Assembly (NCBI GenBank): GCA_035541475.1 | Contig: DATKND010000157.1 | Coordinates: 1-13,505, forward strand | Source of the DNA: DASUFZ01 sp035541475 | GTDB lineage: Bacteria > Myxococcota_A > UBA9160 > SMWR01 | Length of the DNA: 13,505 nucleotides | Direction of reading: 5' to 3' | In this document: one piece after another, positions 1-8,104 of the stretch | Layout of the letters: every line of letters begins with the position of its first letter | Numbering within the stretch: the stretch's first letter is position 1 | Program-made: the position numbers and the translations under genes | Notes under the pieces: model-generated | What the model saw: only the letters and a program-made list of their open reading frames with translations | What the model was told of the DNA's origin: nothing | Databases searched by the model: none

Positions 1-1138
1 TGAGTACACGAGCAATCTCGTGAACGGCGGCGTGTTCCTGCGCACGGACGAGGAGTTCACCCTACGCGAGATGGTGGAGGTGCAGCTCGACTTCCGCTGG
101 ATCAAGAAATCCCTGCGGCTGCCGGGCGAGGTCGTCCACATCGTGCCGGCGGAGATGGCCGGTGTGGGCGGCACGCCCGGCGTCGCGGTGCAGTTCACGG
201 ACGCCGCCTCGGCCGTCCGCGCGAAGCTGCGCGAGGTCGGGCTCCCGATCAGTGAGCCGGAGAAGACCGCCGACAAGGGCGTGCGTAGCGCGGCCCGCAC
301 ACCGGTGCGTGTGGCTGCCCGCATCGCGGGCAGGAGTCAGCTGGTCGACGGCCAGACCCGCAACCTCTCCCGCTCGGGTGTCCTCGTCGGCGTGCGCGGC
401 GGCGCGATCCCCGTCGGCGAGAGCGTGCGCCTCACGCTCTGCAACCCGACGAACGGGAGCGAGTGCGCGATCGACGGCCGGGTCGTGCGTCAGGTCGAGA
501 GCGGCGGGGAGGTCTCCGCGGTGGCGGTGCAGTTCATGCCGTCCGAGGAGAAGCGCGAGGCGGCGGAGCGCTTCATCGCCGACCTCCAGCAGATCGAGCA
601 CGCGCGGCGGCTCGGCGGGATCTCGGGGCCGATCGCTGCGCTCGGCCCGCAGAACATCGTGCAGATGTTCGCGACCTCCGCGCCCGAGGGAACCCTGCTG
701 CTGCGCCACGGCGAGGAGGAAGGCGTTGTCTGCTTCGAGCACGGGCTGCTGCGCGTCGCGCGGGTCGGCAACCGCACGGGCGTCGACGCGCTCGTCCACA
801 TGTTCTCCTGGCGCGACGGCAGCTTCGAGTTCCACGCGCGGCTCGAGGAGAAGGAGGGCAAGGGGCCGCCGCTGCCGCTCGAGGCCGCGCTGCTCGACGC
901 GGTCCGGCAGATGGACGAGGGCGACCGCTTCCCGCTCCACGCGCACGTGACGCTCGTGCCCGGCGCCGACGTCGACGGCTACGAGTCGCCGACCAAGGTC
1001 GAGGCGGCGATCCTCGACCTCGCGCGCGCGGGCTTCACGGTGCAGCGCATGCTCGACGTGATCCCCGAGTCGGATCCAGAGATCTTCCGCGCCCTGCAGG
1101 CGCTGCGCGACGCGGGTCTGATCGCGCTCTCCACCTGA
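1..1138 (+). CDS. PilZ-PilZ-DUF4388 protein, 5'-truncated
   Basis: The reading frame is open to the window edge (first full codon at 2). The residues before the first GTG (at 20) spell EYTSNLVNGGVFL, the second half of a PilZ c-di-GMP-binding motif (D/N-x-S-x-x-G type). The gene therefore starts upstream, and the GTG at 20 is probably not the real start. Numbering from that GTG: first PilZ remnant 1-75; a second, complete PilZ domain at about 92-187, with the RxxxR box as RTPVR (93-97) and NLSRSG (115-120); then a DUF4388-like domain at about 199-295 (LGPQNIVQMF, EGVVCFEHG, FSWRDGSFEF); and a short helical, winged-helix-like tail at 325-372. By family knowledge this is a cytoplasmic c-di-GMP-responsive or signalling adaptor, typical of myxobacteria-like bacteria. 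The regulated process cannot be read from the sequence. The first PilZ copy may be degenerate, because its RxxxR box lies outside the window. Confidence 0.85.
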   Translation, partial: EYTSNLVNGGVFLRTDEEFTLREMVEVQLDFRWIKKSLRLPGEVVHIVPAEMAGVGGTPGVAVQFTDAASAVRAKLREVGLPISEPEKTADKGVRSAARTPVRVAARIAGRSQLVDGQTRNLSRSGVLVGVRGGAIPVGESVRLTLCNPTNGSECAIDGRVVRQVESGGEVSAVAVQFMPSEEKREAAERFIADLQQIEHARRLGGISGPIAALGPQNIVQMFATSAPEGTLLLRHGEEEGVVCFEHGLLRVARVGNRTGVDALVHMFSWRDGSFEFHARLEEKEGKGPPLPLEAALLDAVRQMDEGDRFPLHAHVTLVPGADVDGYESPTKVEAAILDLARAGFTVQRMLDVIPESDPEIFRALQALRDAGLIALST

Positions 1139-1172
1139 CGCGCGGGTCGCGCCGCGGCTACGCTGCGCCGCC

Positions 1173-1964
1173 GTGCAGGAAGGGCGAGCCGGACGACTCG
1201 CGGGACGCACCGCGCTGATCACGGGCGCCGGCAGCGGGATCGGGCGCGAGAGCGCGCTGCTCTTCGCCGCCGAAGGAGCCGCGGTGCTCGTCGCCGACCG
1301 CGACGCCACGGCCGGGCGGGCGGCCTGCGACGAGATCCGCAAGGCGGGCGGCCGCGCGCACTTCGCGCAGACCGACGTCTCGCGCGGCGAGGACGTCGCG
1401 CGCGCGGTCGCGGAGGCCGAGCGCGTCTTCGGCTCGCTGCACGTGCTCTTCAACAACGCCGGGATCTTCCCCGCGCAGGACGGCTCGCCCGTCGACACGC
1501 CGGAGTCGGTGTGGGACGAGGTGATGACCGTGAACCTGAAATCGGTCTTCCTCGGCTGCAAGCATGGCATCCCGGCGCTGTTGCGAGCCGGCGGCGGCTC
1601 GATCGTCAACACCGCGTCGTTCGTCGCCGTGATGGGCGCGGCCACCTCGCAGATCGCCTACACGGCCAGCAAGGGCGGCGTGCTCGCGATGACGCGCGAG
1701 ATCGCGGTCGAGTACGCGCGGCGCGGCATCCGCGCGAATGCGCTGTGCCCCGGACCGGTCGACACGCCGCTGCTCGCGCAGCTCCTCGCCGAGCCGGCGG
1801 CGCGCGCGCGCCGACTCATCCACGTGCCGATGGGTCGCCTCGCGAAGGCCCGGGAGGTCGCGCAGGCGGCGCTGTTCCTCGCCTCGGAGGAGTCGGCCTA
1901 CGTGAACGGCGCCACGTTCCTGGTCGACGGCGGGATCACCGCGGCGTACGTGACGGCCGAGTAG
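1173..1964 (+). CDS. SDR family NAD(P)-dependent oxidoreductase
   Basis: A 263-residue classical short-chain dehydrogenase/reductase of normal family length. The Rossmann motif TGAGSGIG is at 17-24. An acidic residue at the end of beta-2 (D42) favours NAD over NADP. NNAG is at 94-97, and the catalytic tetrad is probably N121, S149, Y163 and K167 (YTASK). The C-terminal CPGPVDTPLL and LVDGGI segments are typical of the family. By family knowledge it oxidises or reduces a hydroxyl/keto group on a soluble substrate in the cytoplasm. The substrate is unknown, and fatty-acid, aromatic and steroid roles all remain possible. The start is the GTG at 1173; no good Shine-Dalgarno is visible, but no later start precedes the Rossmann motif. 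It follows the PilZ gene by 34 bp and may be co-transcribed with it. It converges on the lipoprotein gene. Confidence 0.9.
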   Translation: MQEGRAGRLAGRTALITGAGSGIGRESALLFAAEGAAVLVADRDATAGRAACDEIRKAGGRAHFAQTDVSRGEDVARAVAEAERVFGSLHVLFNNAGIFPAQDGSPVDTPESVWDEVMTVNLKSVFLGCKHGIPALLRAGGGSIVNTASFVAVMGAATSQIAYTASKGGVLAMTREIAVEYARRGIRANALCPGPVDTPLLAQLLAEPAARARRLIHVPMGRLAKAREVAQAALFLASEESAYVNGATFLVDGGITAAYVTAE

Positions 1965-2022
1965 CTCGGCGTCATCACGAGCCGGGTCTCATCTTCTGGA
2001 CTTCGCTCGGCTGCGCCTCGCT

Positions 2023-2051
2023 GCAAGCGCGGCCCTGCGGGCCGCGCTTGC
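2023..2051. terminator. Hairpin between convergent genes
   Basis: A perfect 13-bp inverted repeat (GCAAGCGCGGCCC, loop TGC, then its complement) fills most of the space between the SDR stop and the lipoprotein stop. It has no U-tract on either strand. The very stable GC stem between two converging genes suggests a bidirectional transcription stop. Its role is inferred from position. Confidence 0.6.
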
Positions 2052-2053
2052 GA

Positions 2054-3805
2054 TCAGGACTGAGGCACGAGCTTCGGGTCGCTGAACTCGCGTCGCACCA
2101 GGTGGCCCTGCTCGTAGACGCTCCGCACGTCGACGGCGCCGTCGCCGTCGAGATCCTCCTCGCGCTGCGCGACGTGGCCGGCGGCGTCGAAGCGGTCGAA
2201 GCGATCGAGCCGGCCGTCGCCGTCGGTGTCGCGCTCCTCGGCCGCGAGCCGGCCGTTCTCGTAGTGGTAGACGCGCTCGGGCAGGCCGTCGCTGCGCAGC
2301 ATCTCGACGCGCAGCAGCGGATCGCCGCCCTCCGCGAACACGAAGTGCAGCGCGGGCGCGCGGCCGGACGCCGCCTCGAAGATCTCGCTGCGCGCGGCGC
2401 CGAGGTAGGCGATCCAACGGTCGGGCGCGCCGTTCGCGTCCGTGTCCTCCTCGCGCAGTACGGGCGGACCGCCGGACTTCGGCAGGTAGTAGCGTGCGAG
2501 CTCGGAGCCGTCCGGCGCGTACGCGACGCGCGCGATCACCTCGCCCTGCGCGCGCTCGCGCGCGAGGCGCGGACCGAAGGCCTCCGGGTCGGTGATCTCG
2601 ACGGCGTGCAGCGCGGCGAGCGTCGACTCGGAGGGCGGCCGCACGTCCTCGTCGAGCACGGCGAGCGCCGCGAGCAGCTCGTCGCGGCGGTGGCGCTCCT
2701 CCTCGAGCGCGCGCTCGGCCGCCTCGCGTCGCTCTGCGGGTAGGCTCGGCTCGAGCTGCTCGCCGGATCCGGGCTCGCCGCCGGCGCGGGCTCCGAGCTC
2801 GCGCGCGAGCGCCAACGTCAGCGCGGTGTCGGCGAGGTAGTCCTGCACGTCCGCGTCGCCGGGGTCGACCGCCGCGGCCGACGCGAAGGCGCGCTGCGCG
2901 TCGCCGAGCTCGCCGGCCGCGAGCAGCGCGCGCCCCGAGCGCAGAGCCTCGTGGAGGCGCCGCTCGATGCCCGGAAAGAAGGCACGCAACGCCTCGCGCG
3001 ACCACTCGGGCGGCGGGGAGCTGGCGGGCAGCGCGCGCTGCGCCGCCGCGTCCGCGAGCGCGAGCTCGAGCGCGCGCGCGAGCGCGTCGAAGCGGCAGTC
3101 GCTCGCGCCGCGCGGCTCCGTCGCGGCGCGCACGCTGTGCGCGGTCGGGTCGCGATCGCCGGGTGAGGCGGCCGCGACCCGCAGCGACGCGACCGAGAGA
3201 TCGCCGTCCTTCACAGTGAAGCCGCACCAGCTCCGCTCGAGCGCAAGCGAGACGACTCGTCGCGGTCGCTGCGACGCGAGCCACTGCGCGGCCGCCGAGA
3301 CGCGGGTCGGATCCGCGCGCAGCATGCGCGCCTCGGGAAGTCGGATCGACAGGCGCTCGCGCAGCACCTGCTCGAGATCGGGAGCGGGCCACTCGGGCGC
3401 GCCGTTCGCGGTGCGGTCGGGCTCGAGCGGCACGATCGCGACCAGGATGCCGGCGCCTCGCCCCGGCAGCGGATCGTCGGGGAGCGGCGGCGGTGGCGGA
3501 GACAGCGCATCGGCACGCGCCCACGCCTTCGCGGCCTCCTCGCTGCGGCCCTGCGCGACGAGCGTGCGCGCGAGCGCGCCTTCCAGCGCGGCGTTGCCCG
3601 GATCGTCCGCGATGCCCTGTCGCAGCACGTGTTCGGCGTCCGCGCTGCGACCTTCGCGCAGCAGCGCGCGGCCCTGCTCGAGCGCGAGCCGGGAGACGAG
3701 CGGGTCGGGAGCGGGCGGCGGCGCCGATACCGCTCGCGGCGCCTGACAGGCGCCGCACAGCGACGCGAGCCCCGCGGCAAGCGCGCGACGCGCCACTCGG
3801 CGCAT
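2054..3805 (-). CDS. Probable lipoprotein with TPR-like helices and DxDxDG repeats
   Basis: A 583-residue protein that I cannot assign to a named family. The N-terminus (MRRVARRALAAGLASLCGAC) looks like a lipoprotein signal with Cys20 lipidated, though the lipobox is atypical (Cys at -3). Next come TPR-like helix pairs at about 36-102, a proline run (103-112), and an alpha/beta middle domain with no clear match. A second TPR-like stretch spans about 283-337, followed by a charged helical part (about 358-385). The C-terminal third carries three acidic repeats: DTDANGAPD at 454, DTDGDGRLD at 526 and DLDGDGAVD at 551. These resemble Ca2+-binding EF-hand or thrombospondin-type-3 loops, interleaved with YxxG-like beta strands. 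The ATG at 3805 overlaps the nadB stop as TGATG, so it is probably translated by coupling. The open frame continues upstream to 4495, but that part lies over nadB and is a shadow. Probable location: periplasmic face of a membrane. Function unknown. Confidence 0.8.
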   Translation of the reverse strand: MRRVARRALAAGLASLCGACQAPRAVSAPPPAPDPLVSRLALEQGRALLREGRSADAEHVLRQGIADDPGNAALEGALARTLVAQGRSEEAAKAWARADALSPPPPPLPDDPLPGRGAGILVAIVPLEPDRTANGAPEWPAPDLEQVLRERLSIRLPEARMLRADPTRVSAAAQWLASQRPRRVVSLALERSWCGFTVKDGDLSVASLRVAAASPGDRDPTAHSVRAATEPRGASDCRFDALARALELALADAAAQRALPASSPPPEWSREALRAFFPGIERRLHEALRSGRALLAAGELGDAQRAFASAAAVDPGDADVQDYLADTALTLALARELGARAGGEPGSGEQLEPSLPAERREAAERALEEERHRRDELLAALAVLDEDVRPPSESTLAALHAVEITDPEAFGPRLARERAQGEVIARVAYAPDGSELARYYLPKSGGPPVLREEDTDANGAPDRWIAYLGAARSEIFEAASGRAPALHFVFAEGGDPLLRVEMLRSDGLPERVYHYENGRLAAEERDTDGDGRLDRFDRFDAAGHVAQREEDLDGDGAVDVRSVYEQGHLVRREFSDPKLVPQS

Positions 3806-5400
3806 CAGCGACGCACCAGCGTGTCCCGGTGGTAGTAGACGTCGTCGCGCTGCGGGTGATCGACGTTGTAGTGCAGGCCGCGGCTCTCCTTGCGCCGGCG
3901 CGCGCACTCGACCACGAGCTCGGCGACGGTGGCGAGGTTGCGCAGCTCGACGAGGTCCGGTGTCAGCTTCACGTTCCAGTAGTACTCGGTGATCTCCGTC
4001 TGCAGCAGCTCGATGCGCCGGCGGGCGCGCTCGAGCCGCTTGTCGCTGCGGACGATGCCGACGTAGTTCCACATGAGTCGGCGGATCTCGTCCCAGTTCT
4101 GTGTGATCACTACCGCCTCGTCGCTCGGGCTCGCGTCGCCCTCCTGCCATGGCGCGGCGTCGCGCGTGTCGGGCGCGACCTCCGGCAGGCGCCGCGCGGT
4201 CTCCTGCGCGGCCGCGTCCGCGAAGACGAGCGCTTCGAGCAGCGAGTTCGAGGCCAGCCGGTTTGCGCCGTGGAGCCCGGTGCAGGAGACCTCGCCCGCT
4301 GCGAAGAGGTTCGGCAGGTCGCTCTCGCCGCGCAGGTCGGTGCGCACGCCGCCGCAGCAGTAGTGCGCCGCCGGCACGACCGGGATCGCCTCGCGCGTGA
4401 TGTCGATGCCGAACTCGAGACAGCGCTGGTAGATCATCGGGAAGCGCTCGCGCACGTACGCGGGATCGCGGTGCGTGATGTCGAGCAGCACCCACTCGTC
4501 GCCCGAGCGCTTCAGCGCCGCGTCGATCGCGCGCGCGACCACGTCGCGCGGCGCGAGATCCTTCAGCGGGTGTGCGCGCTCCATGAAGGCGTCGCCCGCC
4601 TGCGTGCGCAGGATCGCGCCCTCGCCGCGCACGGCCTCGCTGATCAGGAACGACTTCGCCTTCGGGTGGTAGAGGCAGGTCGGGTGGAACTGCACGAACT
4701 CCATGTTCGCGAGCGTCGCGCCGCCCCGATACGCCATCGCCATGCCGTCGCCCGAGGCGATGTCGGGATTCGATGTGTAGAGGTAGACCTTTCCGGCGCC
4801 GCCGGTCGCGAGCAGGGTGATGCGCGCCTGGAAGCGCTCGACCCGCCCGGTGCGCGCGTCCTGCACGTAGGCGCCGATCGCGCGCCGCGCCCCGGGAATG
4901 CCGGCGCGGTCCGACGTCAGCAAGTCGACGCCGCAGTGGTCCTCGAAGAGCGAGATGCGCGGATGCGCGCGCGCGCGGGCGAGCAGCACGCGCTCGATTT
5001 CGGCCCCGGTCGTGTCCCGATGGTGCAGAATGCGGCGGTGGCTGTGGCCGCCCTCGCGACCGAGGTCGAAGCGGCCTGCGCCGTGCGAGGCGTCGAAGTC
5101 GGCCCCGAGCTTCAGCAGCGCGTCGATCATCGCCGGGCCGCGCTCGACCACGCGCTGCACGACGTCGGGATCACAGAGGCCGGCGCCGGCTTCCAACGTG
5201 TCGTGCACGTGCGAATCGAACGAGTCGTCGGGGTCCTGGACCGCGGCGATGCCGCCCTGCGCCCAGTTCGTCGCGGAGTCGGCGGCTCGCTTCTTCGTGA
5301 CGATCGCCACATCGGCGCGATCGGCGATGCGCAACGCGTAGAACAGACCTGCGATTCCACTGCCGAGAACCAGGACGTCGAATCGGTGCGGGTCGCTCAA
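3805..5400 (-). CDS. nadB: L-aspartate oxidase
   Basis: NadB oxidises L-aspartate to iminoaspartate using FAD, with oxygen or fumarate as acceptor. Quinolinate synthase NadA then uses the product to make NAD. The 531-residue length is normal. Visible motifs: FAD-binding GSGIAGL (13-19), NWAQGG (45-50), the HSHRRILHHRDTTG stretch (119-132), QFHPTCLY (237-244), EAVRGEGA (255-262), and GEVSCTGLHGANRLASNSLL (369-388). H239, R285 and H346 line up with the E. coli active-site residues H244, R290 and H351. The GLHGANRLASNSLLE signature with the HSHRR motif separates it from succinate/fumarate dehydrogenase flavoproteins. The start is a TTG at 5400; no better start is present before the FAD motif, and no clear Shine-Dalgarno is seen. 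nadA and nadC are not in the window. It lies upstream of, and overlaps, the lipoprotein gene, and is divergent from the transglycosylase gene. Confidence 0.95.
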   Translation of the reverse strand: MSDPHRFDVLVLGSGIAGLFYALRIADRADVAIVTKKRAADSATNWAQGGIAAVQDPDDSFDSHVHDTLEAGAGLCDPDVVQRVVERGPAMIDALLKLGADFDASHGAGRFDLGREGGHSHRRILHHRDTTGAEIERVLLARARAHPRISLFEDHCGVDLLTSDRAGIPGARRAIGAYVQDARTGRVERFQARITLLATGGAGKVYLYTSNPDIASGDGMAMAYRGGATLANMEFVQFHPTCLYHPKAKSFLISEAVRGEGAILRTQAGDAFMERAHPLKDLAPRDVVARAIDAALKRSGDEWVLLDITHRDPAYVRERFPMIYQRCLEFGIDITREAIPVVPAAHYCCGGVRTDLRGESDLPNLFAAGEVSCTGLHGANRLASNSLLEALVFADAAAQETARRLPEVAPDTRDAAPWQEGDASPSDEAVVITQNWDEIRRLMWNYVGIVRSDKRLERARRRIELLQTEITEYYWNVKLTPDLVELRNLATVAELVVECARRRKESRGLHYNVDHPQRDDVYYHRDTLVRR

Positions 5401-5467
5401 GCAGGGGGTCTCGAGTACGCCCCGGGGCTAAAGGGCCTCTGCCCTGGCCTCCGATAAGCGCGGGTCG
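5401..5467. promoter_or_regulatory. Divergent intergenic region nadB / transglycosylase
   Basis: These 67 bp separate two divergently transcribed units, so both promoters should lie here or in the coding edges. I see no convincing -35/-10 pair on either strand. A small inverted repeat (AGGGC-CTCT-GCCCT) is the only structure noticed. Confidence 0.35.
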
Positions 5468-6139
5468 ATGGGTGCTTCGCATTCTATCCGTACGCAGCGA
5501 CGCTGCGAAGCCCCCCGAAGGGGGTCGCGACGTCCCTCGCGTGCGTCCCGCGCGCGCCTCGTGATCGCCTGGCTGGTCGGCGTCGGCTCGCTCTGCGTGA
5601 GTGAGCTGGCGCACGCCGGCGCCATCTTCCAGTACACCGATGCGCAGGGCGTCACTCACTACACGAATCGGCCCCTTGGGGATGCGCGCTACCAGCGCGT
5701 CGTGTTCCACGACGAGCGGCGCATGTGGCGGCCGACCGGATCCCACGCTCGCTACGACGAGCTGATCGACGAGACCGCGCGCGTCTATCGACTGCCGCCC
5801 GCGCTGGTCAAGGCGGTGATCGCCGCGGAGTCGGCGTTCGACCCGAGTGCGGTCTCGCACCGCGGAGCGCAGGGACTGATGCAGCTGATGCCGGAGACCG
5901 CTGCCTCGCTCGGCGTGGACGATCCGCTCGAGCCGGAGTCGAATGTGCGCGGCGGTGCGGGGTACCTGCGCGCGATGCTCGATCGCTACGGCGATCTCTC
6001 TCGCGCGCTCGCCGCCTACAACGCGGGACCGTCCGCCGTGGATCGCTACGGAGGGGTGCCGCCCTATCCCGAGACGCGTGATTACGTCGATCGGGTTCTG
6101 ACCTACTATCGCTCCTATCATGTCGATTTCGCTCGATAG
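5468..6139 (+). CDS. DUF4124 / SLT lytic transglycosylase
   Basis: A 223-residue secreted lytic transglycosylase that would cleave the MurNAc-GlcNAc bond of peptidoglycan in the periplasm. A hydrophobic segment at 31-48 ending in AHA (48-50) is a likely signal peptide. A short DUF4124-like module follows (IFQYTDAQGVTHYTNRP, 53-69). The SLT domain covers about 95-215, with catalytic Glu121 in AAESAFDPSAVS, GLMQLMP at 136-142 and AYNAGP at 183-188, all canonical for family 1 transglycosylases. The 30 residues before the hydrophobic stretch are unusually arginine-rich. A GTG at 5561 (residue 32) is an alternative start but would leave no positive n-region, so the ATG at 5468 is kept with some doubt. 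It is the first gene of an envelope operon: its 3' end overlaps pgsA by 20 bp. Confidence 0.9.
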   Translation: MGASHSIRTQRRCEAPRRGSRRPSRASRARLVIAWLVGVGSLCVSELAHAGAIFQYTDAQGVTHYTNRPLGDARYQRVVFHDERRMWRPTGSHARYDELIDETARVYRLPPALVKAVIAAESAFDPSAVSHRGAQGLMQLMPETAASLGVDDPLEPESNVRGGAGYLRAMLDRYGDLSRALAAYNAGPSAVDRYGGVPPYPETRDYVDRVLTYYRSYHVDFAR

Positions 6140-6794
6140 CGAGGGGACCGCCTCGTCGGGTCCGGTCCCTCCGCTCTCGCGCCACGCGCTCCACGCAACG
6201 TCCGCCGCGATCGCGCGCGAGCGTTTCTGGAACGCGCCCAACACGATCACGGTTCTGCGCGCGGGCGTGGTTCCGGTGCTCCTCTTCCTGCCGCTCTTCC
6301 CGGGCAAGGGAGCGGGCGCGGTCTTCGCGTGGATCTTCATCGCTGCCGCCGTATCGGATCTGGTCGACGGCTGGCTGGCGCGGCGCGGGAAGATGGTCAC
6401 GCACATCGGCAAGCTGCTCGACCCGCTTGCAGACAAGCTGCTCGTCGCCACCGCGCTGATCGTGCTGCTGGCGATGGGGCGGATTCCCTTGTGGGCGCTC
6501 TGGATGGTGGTCGTGATCGTGGGGCGCGAGCTCGCCGTGACCGGCCTGCGGGGGCTCGCCTCGGCCGGAGGACACGTCCTGGCGGCGTCCGGCCTCGGAA
6601 AGCTCAAGACCCTGACACAGAACATCGCGATCGGGGCACTCCTCTTTCACTACGAGACGCTCGGGCTCGACGCGAACCGGGTCGGTCTCGTGTTCCTGAC
6701 CGTCGCCACGGCCCTGACCCTGGCGTCGGGCTACCGCTACTTCGCCGACTACTTCCGCGGGCTCTCGGCCGCGGGATCCGGAGGACGCTCGTGA
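6120..6794 (+). CDS. pgsA: CDP-alcohol phosphatidyltransferase, PgsA type
   Basis: A membrane enzyme of the CDP-alcohol phosphatidyltransferase family. PgsA makes phosphatidylglycerophosphate from CDP-diacylglycerol and glycerol-3-phosphate, the committed step to phosphatidylglycerol. The full family signature D-x2-D-G-x2-A-R-x8-G-x3-D-x3-D is present: D80, D83, G84, A87, R88, G97, D101 and D105. Several hydrophobic helices are visible (about 49-60, 66-79, 106-118, 122-136, 166-178 and 189-205). NAPNTITVLRAGVVPVLL (38-55) is typical of PgsA near its N-terminus. The 35 residues before that are longer than usual, so the true start may lie later. The ATG at 6120 lies inside the transglycosylase gene and has no visible Shine-Dalgarno, which suggests coupling. 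The stop overlaps the next gene's start as GTGA. Other family members use different alcohols, so PgsA is the best but not the only reading. Confidence 0.87.
   Translation: MSISLDSEGTASSGPVPPLSRHALHATSAAIARERFWNAPNTITVLRAGVVPVLLFLPLFPGKGAGAVFAWIFIAAAVSDLVDGWLARRGKMVTHIGKLLDPLADKLLVATALIVLLAMGRIPLWALWMVVVIVGRELAVTGLRGLASAGGHVLAASGLGKLKTLTQNIAIGALLFHYETLGLDANRVGLVFLTVATALTLASGYRYFADYFRGLSAAGSGGRS
6780..6784 (+). promoter_or_regulatory. Shine-Dalgarno that sets the dehydrogenase start
   Basis: GGAGG lies 6 nt before the GTG at 6791, inside the end of pgsA. It selects that GTG over the much longer open frame that begins at 6329 within pgsA. Confidence 0.8.
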
Positions 6795-8104
6795 GCCGCC
6801 TGGACGATCTGCGGGACCGCATCGCATCGCGAGAGGCGCGCATCGGGGTGATCGGCCTCGGCTACGTGGGCCTGCCGCTCGCGCTCGAGTTCGCGCGCAA
6901 GGGCTTCCACGTGACCGGCATCGATGTGAACGACACGAAGGTCGAGACCTTGCGCAAGGGCGCCTCGTACATCGAGGACGTGCCGTCCGCGGCGGTGAAG
7001 GAGCTGCGCGACCGCGGCGTGTTCGAGGCGACCAGCGACTTCAAGGCGCTCGCGCGCTGCGACGTGATCCACGTCTGTGTGCCGACGCCGCTCACGCGCG
7101 CGAAGGATCCCGACGTCTCGCACATGGCGAGCGCGATGGAGGAGATCCGAAAGCGCCTGCGCGCCGGCCAGCTGATCGTGCTCGGCAGCACCACCTACCC
7201 GGGCACCACGCACGAGCTCTTTGTGCCGCTGCTCGAGTCGACCGGCCTGCGGGTCGGCGTCGACTTCGCGCTCGCCTTCGCGCCGGAGCGCATCGATCCG
7301 GCCAACCGCAAGTTCTCCGTCCACGAGGTGCCGAAGGTCGTCGGCGGCGAGACGCCGCTCTGCGGAGAGCTCGCGGCGCTCTGCTATCGGGCGATCTTCG
7401 ATCGCGTGGTGCCGGTGTCGTCGACCCAGAGCGCCGAGATGGTGAAGCTGCTCGAGAACACCTTCCGCGCGATCAACATCGGGCTGGTCAACGAGATCGC
7501 GCTGATGTGCGACCGCCTCCACCTCGACGTGTGGGAGGTGATCGAGGCCGCCGCCACGAAGCCCTACGGCTTCATGAAGTTCCTGCCCGGCCCGGGCCTG
7601 GGTGGCCACTGCATTCCCGTGGACCCGACCTACCTCTCGTGGAAGATGAAGTCGCTGAACTTCACCGCGCGCTTCATCGAGCTCGCCACCGACATCAACA
7701 GCCACATGCCGGAGCACGTGGCGCTGCGCGTCGGCGACATCCTGAACGAGGACCGCCTGGCTGTGAACGGATCGCGCGTGCTCGTGCTCGGCGCCGCATA
7801 CAAGGCGAACGTGTCGGACGTGCGGGAGTCGCCCGCGCTCGACGTGATGCGCGAGCTGACGCACAAGGGCGCGGAGGTCAGCTACCACGACCCGCACGTG
7901 CCGGAGCTCGACCTCGACGGCCGCAGCCTGAAATCGGTCGATCTGACGGACGAGGTGCTCTCGGGCTCCGACCTCGTGCTGATCGTGACAGACCACGAGG
8001 CCGTGGACCTCGAGCGCGTGGTCGCGAAGGCCGCGCGCGTGTTCGACACGCGCAACGCGACGAAGGGTGTGCGGCAGGGCCGCGAGAAGATCCGTCTCCT
8101 CTAG
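6791..8104 (+). CDS. Nucleotide-sugar 6-dehydrogenase (UDP-GlcNAc/ManNAc type)
   Basis: A 437-residue UDP-glucose/GDP-mannose dehydrogenase family enzyme. It would oxidise C6 of a UDP-sugar to the uronic acid in two NAD+-dependent steps, supplying surface polysaccharide. Seen: NAD-binding GLGYVGLP (22-29) with D45 after beta-2; CVPTP (96-100); the lysine of MVKLLENT (K219); the catalytic cysteine C274 in GGHCIPVDP (272-279); and the C-terminal UDP-binding domain with LGAAYKANVSDVRESPALD (333-351). The overall pattern is closer to the WbpA/WecC (UDP-N-acetylhexosamine) group than to UDP-glucose dehydrogenase, but the exact sugar is uncertain. The start is the GTG at 6791, overlapping the pgsA stop. 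Being downstream of a peptidoglycan lyase and a phospholipid synthase, it fits an envelope operon, although no glycosyltransferases follow. The last base of its TAG stop is the first base of the 117-bp palindrome. Confidence 0.9.
   Translation: MSRLDDLRDRIASREARIGVIGLGYVGLPLALEFARKGFHVTGIDVNDTKVETLRKGASYIEDVPSAAVKELRDRGVFEATSDFKALARCDVIHVCVPTPLTRAKDPDVSHMASAMEEIRKRLRAGQLIVLGSTTYPGTTHELFVPLLESTGLRVGVDFALAFAPERIDPANRKFSVHEVPKVVGGETPLCGELAALCYRAIFDRVVPVSSTQSAEMVKLLENTFRAINIGLVNEIALMCDRLHLDVWEVIEAAATKPYGFMKFLPGPGLGGHCIPVDPTYLSWKMKSLNFTARFIELATDINSHMPEHVALRVGDILNEDRLAVNGSRVLVLGAAYKANVSDVRESPALDVMRELTHKGAEVSYHDPHVPELDLDGRSLKSVDLTDEVLSGSDLVLIVTDHEAVDLERVVAKAARVFDTRNATKGVRQGREKIRLL

Noticed and set aside
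62..1645. 527-residue - strand frame
   Set aside because: Antisense shadow of the PilZ and SDR genes without any domain.
1511..2743. 410-residue + strand frame
   Set aside because: It runs through the SDR in another frame and antisense over the lipoprotein; its composition is typical of a GC-rich shadow.
3493..5457. 654-residue + strand frame opposite nadB
   Set aside because: It is the antisense shadow of nadB and the lipoprotein gene, both of which have clear motifs.
6329..6790. Longer start for the sugar dehydrogenase
   Set aside because: It overlaps pgsA in another frame with arginine-rich nonsense. GGAGG and the GTGA overlap support 6791.
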